Below, piece by piece: positions 55,199 to 64,000 of a DNA stretch of 64,000 nt. Each line of letters starts with the position of its first letter. The first letter of the stretch is position 1. Source of the stretch: Chamaecyparis obtusa (taxonomy: Eukaryota; Streptophyta; Pinopsida; Cupressales; Cupressaceae); the NCBI GenBank assembly GCA_027943335.1, contig BSBK01005650.1:1060001-1124000 (forward strand). The letters run 5' to 3'. The notes beneath the pieces were generated by a model, which had not been told where the DNA came from, searched no databases, and was given only the letters and a program-made list of their open reading frames with translations. Both the position numbers and the translations under genes were made by a program.

Positions 55199-55940
55199 AC
55201 ATATTGGAATTTGTAAAGGTTGTGCTCTAGGAAAGAACTCAAAAGGGTCTTTTCCTTCAAGAGAACATAAATCAAAAGTTGTACTAGAACTTGTCCACAC
55301 TAATTTGTCTGGCCAAATGTCAACACCCTCACTAGGGGGATTTTTGTATTACGTAATCTTTGTTGACGATTACTCTGGGAAAACTTGGATATATTTCCTA
55401 AAACTTAAAGAATCAAATGAAGTATTATTGAAATTCAAAGAATTTAAAGCCTTAGTGGAAAATCAAACTGGGAAGAAAATAAAAACTCTAAGATCAGATA
55501 ATGGGGGTGAATACATCTTTGAAAACTTTAAAGAATTCTACATTTTTGTTGGAATTAAGAGGGAGTGTACAGTACCTTATAAGCCTCAACAAAATGGAGT
55601 CGTAGAAAGAAAAAATAGACCCATCATTGAAGCCGCCAAAGCCATGATGCATGATCAAAATATGCATATCTCATTCTAGGTTGAAGCCTCAAATACAATT
55701 GTGTACATCCAATAGATGCCCTCATTCAATCTTAGAGAATATAACACCTAAAGAAGCATTTACAGGGAATAAACCAGATTTAAGCCATCTAAGAATCTTT
55801 GGTTGTCCCGTGTACATTCATGTTCCCAAAGAAAAGAGGACCAAACTAGAACCCTTCGGGAAGAAAGGCATATTTGTTGGCTATAGTGAAACCACTAAAG
55901 GATACAGAGTCTATATTCTAGGACAAAGATCTATTGAAAT
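55199..55940 (+). pseudogene. Copia I integrase
   Basis: The core reads VIFVDDYSGKTWIYFLKLKE (first Asp), KTLRSDNGGEYIFENFKEFY (second Asp) and PQQNGVVERKNRPIIEAAKA (Glu), so D-D-E is intact. A Trp-to-TAG stop at 55677 and a one-base shift near 55705 follow. In the next frame, ENITPKEAFTGNKPDLSHLR and GIFVGYSETTKGYRVYI give the C-terminal part. Integrase inserts the cDNA. Confidence 0.9.
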
Positions 55941-57080
55941 TAGTAAAGATGTAAAATTTGAAGAAAATACTGCTTATAAACTCTCTCTAAATACAGAAGA
56001 TGATCCAATCACAGAACTAGATGAAAATCATACAATTGAGAATCAGAGGGAGAATATCATAGAAGATCATGAACCTCCATCATCTAATTTTGAGAATGTT
56101 GAAATTCCTAACAACAAGAAAATGCCACTATGGGCAAGAAAGATGATTGAAGAAAATAATGTGGAACCTAATGAAATCTTCAAAGAGAATAAGAAAACAA
56201 GAAGTCAAACATTCTATGTTGCACTCCTGACCGAGCTTACAAAATCTGAACCATCAAATGTTGAAGAGGCTTTATCATGTCAAGCTTGGAAAGATGCAAT
56301 GATTGAGGAATACCAATCTATCTTAAAGAATGATGTATGGGATGTTGTACCTAGACCAAAAGACAAATCAGTTGTCTCTTCAAAGTGGTTATTCAAAATC
56401 AAATATGCACCAGATGGTAGTATTGAAAAACACAAAGCCAGATTTGTTGCCAGGGGGTTTTCTCAAAAGGCTAGAATTGATTACGAAGAGACATTTGCTC
56501 CAGTTGCCCGATATACTTCTGTAAGAACCATTATTGCCATTGCAACGTCTAAAGGATGGAAGATACATCAAATGGACGTAAAGACAACATTTTTGAATGG
56601 TGTTATTGAGGAAGAAGTATATATAGAACAACCTGAAGGCTTTGCTACACATGATAGAAATCTCTATGTGTGCAAACTGAAGAAAGCTCTCTATGGCCTT
56701 AAGCAAGCTCCCAGGACATGGTATGAAAGGATAGACAGTTATCTCTCCAAGCTAGGATATTCCAAAAATAAAGCAGATCCTAACATATACTTCAAAATAT
56801 CAGATGGTGACATGTTAATACTAGTTCTCTATGTTGATGACTTATTAATAACAGGGAAGATCATCTTATTGCAAAATGCAAACAAGATCTTGTGGCTGAA
56901 TTTGATATGAAGGATCTAGGTCTTCTGCACTATTTTCTAGGTCTAGAAGTATGGCAAAAGGAGAACTATATTTTCCTAAATCAAGGAAAATACACCACTG
57001 ATATCTTGACCAAATTTGGAATGATGGATTGTAAACCATTATCTACTCCAATGGAAACAAATCTTCATAAACTTAAAAGT
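55941..57080 (+). pseudogene. Copia I reverse transcriptase
   Basis: After an acidic linker the frame (open to 56910) reads EALSCQAWKDAMIEEYQSIL, SSKWLFKIKYAPDGSIEKHK, FVARGFSQKARIDYEETFAP, IHQMDVKTTFLNGVIEEEVY (first Asp) and LYGLKQAPRTWYERIDSYLS. The catalytic box is LVLYVDDLLITG near 56820-56855, intact. A frameshift at about 56858 moves the next part (EFDMKDLGLLHYFLGLEVWQ) to another frame. It is the longest open coding stretch of the window (419 codons, including the integrase end). Confidence 0.92.
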
Positions 57081-57772
57081 GAAGCAGTAGATTCAGAACC
57101 TACAAATCCTACATAATATAAACAAATTATTGGATCTCTTATGTACTTGGTAAACACTCCCCCTGATATTTGTTATGCTACTAATGTGTTAAGTCATTTC
57201 ATGTGCGAACCTAAGAAGATTCATCTAATGGCTGCTAAGCACATACTGAGATACTTGCATGGTACTATTGGACTTGGCCTAAAGTATGAGAATGTTGAGA
57301 TACAACTCCAAGGGAATTCTAACTCCGACTGGGCAGGCAATTCCATTGATCGCAAAAGTTCTACAGGATGTTGTTTCAGTCTTGAATCGGCTATGATATC
57401 CTGGTGCAACAGGAAATAGTCAGCAGTTGCTCAAAGTTCCACCAAAGCCAAATATATGGCCGCTTCCATGGGAGCTCATGAAGCAGTATGGCTGAGGAAG
57501 TTACTAGTTGTGGACTATTTGAGAAACCCTTGAATCCCACCATGATTCACTGTGATAATCAAAGCTGCATCAAACTTTCAGTAAATCTAGTTTTTCATAA
57601 TCAATCGAAGCTTATAGAAATCCCTTACCACTACATAAGAGATATGGTAGACAGAGATGTTATCAAATTGGTTTACATCAACACTGAAGAGCAAAGTGCT
57701 AACATTTTCACCAAGCCCCTTGCCAAGGTGAAAGTGTAGTACTTTAGAGGTAAACTTGGTATGACTAAATTG
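57081..57772 (+). pseudogene. Copia I RNase H and polyprotein end
   Basis: Reads [40 protein letters not shown], then [20 protein letters not shown] with the catalytic Asp, SSTKAKYMAASMGAHEAVWL where Glu of the usual S-T-x-E-A-E-Y is Lys, and NPTMIHCDNQSCIKLSVNLV (Asp). The end is KLVYINTEEQSANIFTKPLA. Stops at 57113 and 57417 (Gln to TAG) and a shift near 57500 break it. RNase H removes template RNA. Confidence 0.9.
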
Positions 57773-57875
57773 TAATTGAAATTTCTGAGATTGAATCTCA
57801 GTCATGTATTTTGATATATTCATGAATATTGTAATGTAAAATACTAAACTATTGCAATATTGCATTTGAGTGTTA

Positions 57876-58260
57876 TGTCATGTCCCGAAATGTGCCGGAT
57901 ATCTTGATACTAAATTTGTTATCACTAAGTGTTGTCTCGAGTTGTGTCGGAGACTGTGATAACAAACATATCATGATTGACTCCATTAAGTTGTTGTCCC
58001 GGATTGTGCCGGATATCATGATATTGAGATAATTATTCCTAATTTCTTGATCTATTATCATGACAGACTGCATTCAATTGTTGTCCCGAAATGTGTCAAA
58101 GGTCATGATAATTTATGTATCAAGATGGACTATATATGTCCGAGATTGTGATACCTATGATATTGGAGACTTCATTGTCATCCTAGGATCAAGGTTGTTA
58201 TCTGATAGACTTCATTTAGTTGTTGTCCCGAAGTGTCTGAGATCAGATAACTTACATCTC
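57876..58260 (+). repeat. Hairpin-module array between copia I pol and its purine tract
   Basis: Four modules form long perfect stems: 57918-57963 (GTTATCAC/GTGATAAC), 57968-58024 (ATATCATGAT/ATCATGATAT), 58054-58112 (ATTATCATGAC/GTCATGATAAT) and 58197-58251 (GTTATCTGAT/ATCAGATAAC). A fifth at 58118-58153 is weaker. Loops share a core near GTTGTCCCGAAATGTGTC. A partial module starts at 57876. Confidence 0.85.
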
Positions 58261-58364
58261 TCTGAGATGTAATGTAATGTATTCCATGTATAAGCATTTC
58301 AAAGTGGTCGCACATGCACATACTAAAAGAATACTCCTAAGATGTTGTTCAATCCTCTCTTGCT

Positions 58365-58373
58365 AAGAGGGAG
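58365..58373 (+). other. Copia I polypurine tract
   Basis: AAGAGGGAG directly before the TG of the 3' LTR. Confidence 0.85.
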
Positions 58374-58977
58374 TGTTGAGAAATAGCTTCATTCGGATTG
58401 AAGCATATGATACATTACAAGTAAATTGATGCATACATATATATATATGCTAGAATGGAAATAATATATATATATCATTTCAAATATAATCACATATGTA
58501 TATAAATATGATATTATTAATATATTACTGTCTGCCCAAATGACAGATCGATGACTGTTATCATATATTATACCGAGTGTATCGAGACATGAATTCAAGT
58601 CATGTTCGATATTTAAATCAATATCGATATTCATCAAGCACATCGTATATGTGTTAAAGCACAATAAGTGCTAAACCATATCATGATTATTAAAACGAAC
58701 AAACCGTTATGGTTACATAGGGTCGTGACCCTACGTGGCATAAGCCACATATGGATCATGCTCCTACGTAAACATAACCCTTCACCACCGTATATAATAA
58801 TATCGATGCTTGCTGGGTAAGGTAATCAATAACAGTAGAAATTACAATAGCACAGCAAGCATACAATAAACCATATTCAGCAATACTTAATATTAACATT
58901 AAGACTGAGATAAAGTCTGAAAAACAATAATAATAAAGACTATTATTTTCCCTATCACTGATCCATATTCCTTAACA
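58374..58977 (+). repeat. Copia I 3' LTR
   Basis: 604 bp, the same ends as the 5' LTR. An insertion in the (AT)n region (58432-58479) explains most of the length difference. Confidence 0.95.
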
Positions 58978-59154
58978 AGTTTGAACCCTGTCAAGGTAAA
59001 AGTGTGAGTTCAAGAAAATTCTAAGACCTATCATTTAACATGCTTTCTAAAAAAACCTCAGATCAGCCAGCAAATGTTTCCATCAAAGTGCTTGGCTAAG
59101 AGAGGTTTGAGCAGTTCAAAATGCTGCCTGATTTCGTGATAACCCCTTCAGATT

Positions 59155-59168
59155 AGGGTGGGGGGGAC
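59155..59168 (+). other. Element G polypurine tract
   Basis: AGGGTGGGGGGGAC directly before the 3' LTR of G. Confidence 0.75.
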
Positions 59169-59346
59169 TGTTAATATATTAATCATTAGGGGTTTATTAG
59201 TTAGTTGCTATGTTTCAGTTTTGGCAGTTTTGTATAATTGTTGAATTGTAATATCGCTGCCTTATATATGTACTTCCTTTTACATCAATATAGATACAGT
59301 TTTACTTCATTATTTTTACCATTCTATTGTAATTCTGGGCCTAACA
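59169..59346 (+). repeat. Element G 3' LTR
   Basis: 178 bp, TGTTAATATATTAATC to GGCCTAACA. Matches 50559-50733. Confidence 0.8.
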
Positions 59347-59955
59347 GAGATGAAACTGAATGACTAAGAAAAGGAGATAAGAAGCAAGGTAAATGAAGAA
59401 CTATGTTGGCACTGACCGACTCTAGCAACAATCATTTTAGGAGATTTCACATTAATGCCCTTTGTGGGTTTAAAATTTGACCCATTGAAAAACATTCAAT
59501 TATCAGTTACCAATGACACTATAAACTCATTTAGGTGTTTTCGATAAGCTCACAAAAATTAGCAACCACAAAAAAATACATGCAAAAATAACTTGGAAAG
59601 ATGTAAAGGAAAATAATATTTATGCCACTTCTAGTCGGGAACCTCATAATGCATATGAGTGATAGATCACTTCAAGGGAGAAATCTTCCAATTATGATAA
59701 GCCAAAACACAACAAGAGATTATCTAACATGAAATCCCTAAAAGAGCTGTAGCTCAATAAGACAATGGTGTTTAATAGTTTGTAGTGTTTGTGCAATTCC
59801 AACACTAACTAATTGACTGAACAAATAACCATTGACTGATTCTTTTAAGTTAGGATCTTCATACCACATGCCAGTCAATCTTACTTACACCAAATGAAGA
59901 TGTTAATATAATGGTCAAGTGCATAACATACTTCCCTTATTAATAAAGGTTTTAC

Positions 59956-60064
59956 CTTCAGAGCTTTGTAGTTGAAAGCATTGTTGAATGAATTGCTCTT
60001 CCCATGTACCACTTCAGCTAGTGGTAATTTCTTTAGAATGATGTGGTATTTAATGATAACAATT
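59956..60064 (-). CDS. Candidate internal exon of a host gene, unrecognised
   Basis: The minus strand has an acceptor (GATTTTCTTAGCAG), 109 open bases, then a donor (AAG/GTAAAACC). The exon would encode IVIIKYHIILKKLPLAEVVH followed by GKSNSFNNAFNYKALK, starting after one base of a split codon and ending on a codon boundary. I do not recognise the protein. It has no stops and a protein-like composition. It may belong to the same minus-strand gene as the 48828-49014 exon, which would put element G in an intron, or to another gene, or be chance. Confidence 0.35.
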
Positions 60065-60179
60065 CTGCTAAGAAAATCAGTGCGGCTATCACATTTATTT
60101 TAGGTTTAAGTAGTAACCTCATAATGATCAAGCAGAATGCAATCCCACAGACCAAAGAACAATAAATCAGGATCCTATA

Positions 60180-60700
60180 TATAGTAATGCACACTTAGAG
60201 GTGTGCACCTTTAAAAAAGAACACTTTAAAAACAAGTTCGAACCCTTTTTCAATCGAATGCTTGGGGGACAAGAACAAAGCTCATAAAGGAAAACTCAAA
60301 TTTTAAATGCAAAGTGTATAGGTGTGCATGAGGCATCATTGTGCACACTCAGCAGAAGAACCTTGAAATCTAGTCATCAAGTGTGAACCTCAATTCAAAG
60401 AAATATTTTAGCTCCCAAATCCCATTATCAGGTGTGTGGGGGACTATTAAGTGCACACCCATATAAAGTAAAAATCAAATAGGTGTGCAAGTGCACACCT
60501 TACCAAAGGGATGTTCAAATTTCCAAAATTATGTTCATAAATATAAACCCAAAAAATCATGTTCATAAATGCAAACCTGGTGATGAAGTGTACATTTGCA
60601 CAAAAGAAATCAAAAGTGCAAGCTCAAAGTTTGTTTTATAGTATTGGTGCACGTGTAAAGCTGAAGTGCATGTGCAAAGCAGAAGTGCACATCAATCAAA
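60180..60700. repeat. Region rich in GTGTGCAC/GTGCACAC words
   Basis: AGGTGTGCA, GTGCACAC and AAGTGCAC-like words recur at least ten times at irregular spacing. No regular period and no coding frame. Confidence 0.5.
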
Positions 60701-62702
60701 GGGATTCAAAATATTAAAGAGGATTTTCAAGGTTTTTTAGGGTTTTTCTAATGTCTTTAGAGAGCTAGCCATAACCAAAGGAAAAACTGAAAATCTTCAA
60801 GATATCCAAAGCCACCTATGCATAAATCTAAATTTAGCACACAGACTATAGCCCATCACTTGTTTCACAGAAAGTGTATGTTCTAGGATTTGTTACTTTT
60901 AGTTGGTGTTATTTATAGCCTATGTTATATTTAGCGGTCTCTATTTTATCACAAGGAGCCTGTGCTATTTTTAATATTAGCTATTATAGCCAAGAGTTAA
61001 CTGCTTTTGGACCATATATCTACAGATCTCTCATCAAAGATATGTGAGCATTAAGCCATAGTTAGTCATAAATTGAATGTATTGCTTATCTGGAGGTTGC
61101 AATGTTTTAATTTTAGTATTAGAAGATAGGGATTTTGTAATAAAAATTAGATTTTATACAATCAAATCAGTTTTAGAGTAGAAGTAGCAGTTAGTTTTTT
61201 ATTTATTTTGTGCAGTAGTTTTACTTTTGTAAATATTATAAATTATTATTATTTTGCAATTAGATTTATAAGAGTAGTTCTCTCTCACCTGTATATTGCA
61301 AAAAATGCAATTTAGTGTTATTATTATCTAGAATTTCATGTTCATTCAATAGAACTTATCATGCCTATATTGCTTTTATATTTCTATTAAAATGTTTGTC
61401 ATGTGTATTGGGGTAGATTATATTGCTTTCAATGAGTTTGCAAGCTTTGTATTGCTCAAAGTTAATAAGTGACTTTGTCGATAGTCAATTTAATTTATCA
61501 AAGAACTTTTTTGTGTTTAATCTATCCAATCATTACATGTATTTTCAACCTTTTCTTCTAGCTGAAAAACACAAGCATGTTGTTATAGAGACTTCTTTCA
61601 CTCTATTATAAACTCAAAAATCTCTCATTGATGTTTTGAATTGCCTTGTCCTCTAGACTAAGAAAACAAAATATAGGTTCTTATCTAGTTTGTTACTACA
61701 TACTCTAAATCGCCCTAGAATGTGTCAAGATATGAATAGTAAGTACATATTGTTCATAGTAGATTTGTTTTTATTTGATAATGAGATTTCCTTTTAATTT
61801 GAAGAGTAGTTCTACTAAACAACTATTTTGTTTTGTGTTGCAATGGAATGTGCAATTTAAAATGCTAACACATGTATCGATTCACGGCCAAGCATTTCAA
61901 CACACTAATCTCACATATTTTGCTCTACTTTTCTCTACTCCTCTTGTTCTTGTGGTCTCAACTTCTCAAGGACAAGACTTCCTAATTCTAACAAAGCTTG
62001 CAAGGTTCCAATCCCTACTTGCTAGGAAAACATTTGTAGAGCCAAGGAGCCACCACTCTTACCTCACATCTTTCTTCAAACAAGTGCCCTAGATCCTCCT
62101 CAAACCAATCATCTAGGTGGAGATCGACATACGTAGCAAGTCTTATTTTATTATACAAGTTATCGAACAAGGCAAGGGCAAGTTCCTCAAGCTACACCCA
62201 ACAAGGCATATGGTTGCCATTTATTTGCACTTCCTTTATATGGATTTATCATTCATTAGCACTTTCATTATATAGATATATACTAGAGGGCTTACATATC
62301 TAGTTGTATAGATTTTGGTGAATTCTTCTTTTCATGTTTTCATTTTCATTCAATTTCACTTTCTTTGAATGGTTGGTTACCAATCAGACATCTCTAATTA
62401 CTAAGATGTTATGTCCCATTTCTTAGACTAAGAAAATAATATAATGATTTAATTTAAGTAACCAAAAAAAAACTTTTATATTATGAAAAAAAAAATTATA
62501 TTTTATTATTAAATTATGAAGTATATCAAAGTGATGTTAAAAAGTTATTCCAAAAGTGTCACTAGAACAAGAAAACGAATTGAAATATTGAAAGAAAAGA
62601 AAAATAAATTCTAGTGATTTCTTCTTGGAGCACAAAAATAGAAAACGGGTGATTATAATTTATAAAAAACGGAGCTGACTTAAGCAAAATGAATCTATTT
62701 TT
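60701..62702. other. Unassigned AT-rich interval
   Basis: No supported gene, repeat pair or RNA. Short open frames near 61423 and 61775 have no protein-like features that I trust. Confidence 0.4.
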
Positions 62703-63735
62703 TGTTAATATTTTTGGAACCAAAATAGCATTCAACAAAATTTGAAACACAAAGAATAGAGGACACAAACACTTATCCTGGGAAAACCCTCCACTTGAGG
62801 GTGAAAATCCCAACCCACAAAATATAGATCCTTTATTGTATGCAAAAATAAAATACAAAGATCTCAACCTTTTGATTGTTAACACTTAACAATCAATCCT
62901 TCAACCTAATACAGAGTTCGATCACTTAGCAATGCTAATACAGAATATAACATCCTCCAAGTATCTCAAAGATACAAAATTCAATAAGAATGTCTCTCTC
63001 ACATAAAACTTTTGTTCACAGATTATATACATTATAATACTGTAGCAAAGATAACACACTTATTACAATAGAAAATTATATTCCCCAGACACGAGAATCA
63101 TCAACATTCATGCTCCGCAATCTCTATTGAAAGACAAAGACCCACACCCCACAAAGATATTGCAGTATAAGTTCAAAACCGAATGGTCTCCTTCCGCTGA
63201 AAACAAGGAGACACATGTTACAATACAATGAACCGACAAACATTAAAGAGTCGAACATCTCCACGCGAGCCATAATGTGAGCCACCTCATACAGGATGAA
63301 GACACTATGCCACGTCACCTCAAGTCCACTTAGACAAACAAACACAAGGTAACACCCATAACCACTGGAGTAACAAGGGCCCATGACGATTTGAAAGCAA
63401 TCCATGATAACTGCATACAACTCAACGTTAAGCATAATAACACCAAAGAGTGAGTGGTGACGGTTACAAGAAGTCGGTTCACCTTCAGGAAAATACAAAG
63501 TCTTAAAGAATGAACAATCGAACAGCAACATAGTTCTGATAGTGACTCTGCTAAAGATGTGAACCAACTCCCAATGATTAAAAACAGAGAACCAAGAAAT
63601 GAGATGAGCATCCAACAAGTGAACAAACCAAAGGAATAATGATCGCAGTCCATCATTGCAAATATACTCCGAGAAAATTTATGTTGATCAACACAGATAT
63701 GAATGAACTCTCACGTAGCTACCAGATCTTTAACA
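62703..63735 (-). repeat. Element H 3' LTR
   Basis: 1033 bp. It contains the leader-like GGGAAAACCCTCCACTTGAG near 62781. Two long minus-strand frames inside (63124-63618 and 63330-63656) are probably chance. Only one copy is visible, so the limits rest on the end motifs and the purine tract. Confidence 0.65.
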
Positions 63736-63750
63736 CTCCCTCTTAGCAAG
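63736..63750 (-). other. Element H polypurine tract
   Basis: The minus strand reads CTTGCTAAGAGGGAG before the LTR start TGTTAAAG. Confidence 0.7.
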
Positions 63751-63766
63751 AGAGAGATCATTCGTA

Positions 63767-63975
63767 TGTCATGGTATCTCTCAACATGACAAAAACAAAA
63801 GGCTGCACCCAAAAAGTGTTAATAACAAAACCTTATCACAGATTTTCTCAACATGATATTGTCATCTCAACATGACATTCACCATGGCTACTCCCAGAGG
63901 GTGAAATAACACAAGAGCTACGTCATGGAGTCTCTCACATGACATCCACTATGGCTACTCTCAGAGGATGGAACA
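63767..63975 (-). repeat. Hairpins and a 67-bp-period duplication in the 3' internal region of H
   Basis: TGTCATG/CATGACA (63767-63791), TGTCAT/ATGACA (63860-63877) and GTCATG/CATGAC (63922-63943) are short perfect stems. The unit CATGACATYCACYATGGCTA occurs at 63871 and 63938. Confidence 0.7.
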
Positions 63976-64000
63976 AGGGCTTTCACCTCAAACTTCTCTC

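Larger units (their letters stand above)
53182..58977 (+). mobile_element. Copia I: nearly complete Ty1/copia retrotransposon
   Basis: 5796 bp with LTRs of 585 and 604 bp, a perfect iMet primer site, all copia domains in order, a purine tract and a perfect 5-base target duplication. It is inserted in element G. The coding frame has about six breaks (in gag, protease, integrase, RT and RNase H), so it is inactive. LTRs differ at roughly two to three dozen positions plus a microsatellite change. Between pol and the purine tract it has about 600 bases of hairpin modules, an unusual feature. Confidence 0.95.
50559..59346 (+). mobile_element. Element G: short-LTR, gag-only element carrying copia I
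   Basis: Direct repeats of 175 bp (50559-50733) and 178 bp (59169-59346) begin TGTTAAT. A primer-like site follows the left one and a G-rich purine tract precedes the right one. Without copia I the element is about 3.0 kb. Its interior encodes a zinc-knuckle protein but no protease, integrase or RT, so it must be non-autonomous. No exact target duplication was found. Confidence 0.75.
62703..64000 (-). mobile_element. Element H: copia-type element, 3' LTR and start of the internal region, cut at the window edge
   Basis: An LTR with perfect inverted ends TGTTAA/TTAACA (62703-63735) is followed on the internal side by the minus-strand tract CTTGCTAAGAGGGAG. That is the same tract as in copia I (TTGCTAAGAGGGAG), so the two are related. 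The internal 265 bases carry hairpins and a direct duplication. Coding domains would lie beyond the right edge. Confidence 0.7.

Noticed and set aside
63124..63656. Two long overlapping minus-strand frames (164 and 108 codons)
   Set aside because: They overlap in different frames inside the H LTR, are Cys/Leu/Phe-rich with no domain, and are better explained as chance frames in LTR sequence.

Overview
This window reads as repeat-dominated chromosomal DNA of a seed plant with a very large genome. A gymnosperm such as a conifer is the best guess, from the density and age of the elements, but I cannot name the species. Almost all recognisable coding sequence is decayed LTR-retrotransposon. The in-frame stops are mostly TAG, TAA or TGA where the family has Gln or Trp, the pattern expected from C-to-T decay of methylated repeats. 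There are no bacterial-type operons, rRNA genes or CRISPR arrays.

Layout, left to right. (1) 1-6939: a minus-strand Ty1/copia element (copia-1), cut by the left window edge. (2) 6940-35.7 kb: an older minus-strand element D. It has a copia-type LTR, an iMet primer site and a zinc-knuckle gag, but a long ORF of unknown function where pol should be. D is split by A (8689-32631, minus), an Athila-like Ty3/gypsy element with a tRNA-Asp-type primer site. A carries element C (9521-11861, plus, non-autonomous) beside its 3' LTR. Its 5' LTR is split by B (20685-32216, minus), a Tat-like gypsy element with two RNase H domains, no visible gag, and an antisense captured gene with a plant-mobile-domain-like protein. 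(3) 36.7-41.3 kb: a second SIRE-like gag and LTR (E). A LINE that keeps only ORF1 is inserted in its LTR with an 11-bp target duplication. (4) 42.99-47.24 kb: a decayed plus-strand copia (F) without visible LTRs. (5) 48.8-50.5 kb: non-repeat sequence with the terminal exon of a probable host gene (DUF3082-like, minus) and a tandem duplication of about 359-bp period. (6) 50559-59346: G, a short-LTR gag-only element, containing the nearly complete copia I (53182-58977, perfect AGTTT target duplication). (7) 59.35-62.7 kb: mostly unassigned, with one candidate minus-strand exon. (8) 62703-64000: the 3' LTR and start of the internal region of another minus-strand copia (H), cut by the right edge.

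The relative order of insertion can be read from the nesting: D before A, A before B and C, D before copia-1, E before the LINE, G before I. The most unusual signals are four points. First, I has an array of hairpins between pol and its 3' LTR whose stems differ in sequence but remain perfectly paired, and a related set lies in H. Second, D has an unknown ORF in place of pol. Third, B carries dense TTGACC (W-box-like) arrays upstream of its TATA box. Fourth, B carries an antisense gene that still has a telo-box/TATA promoter.
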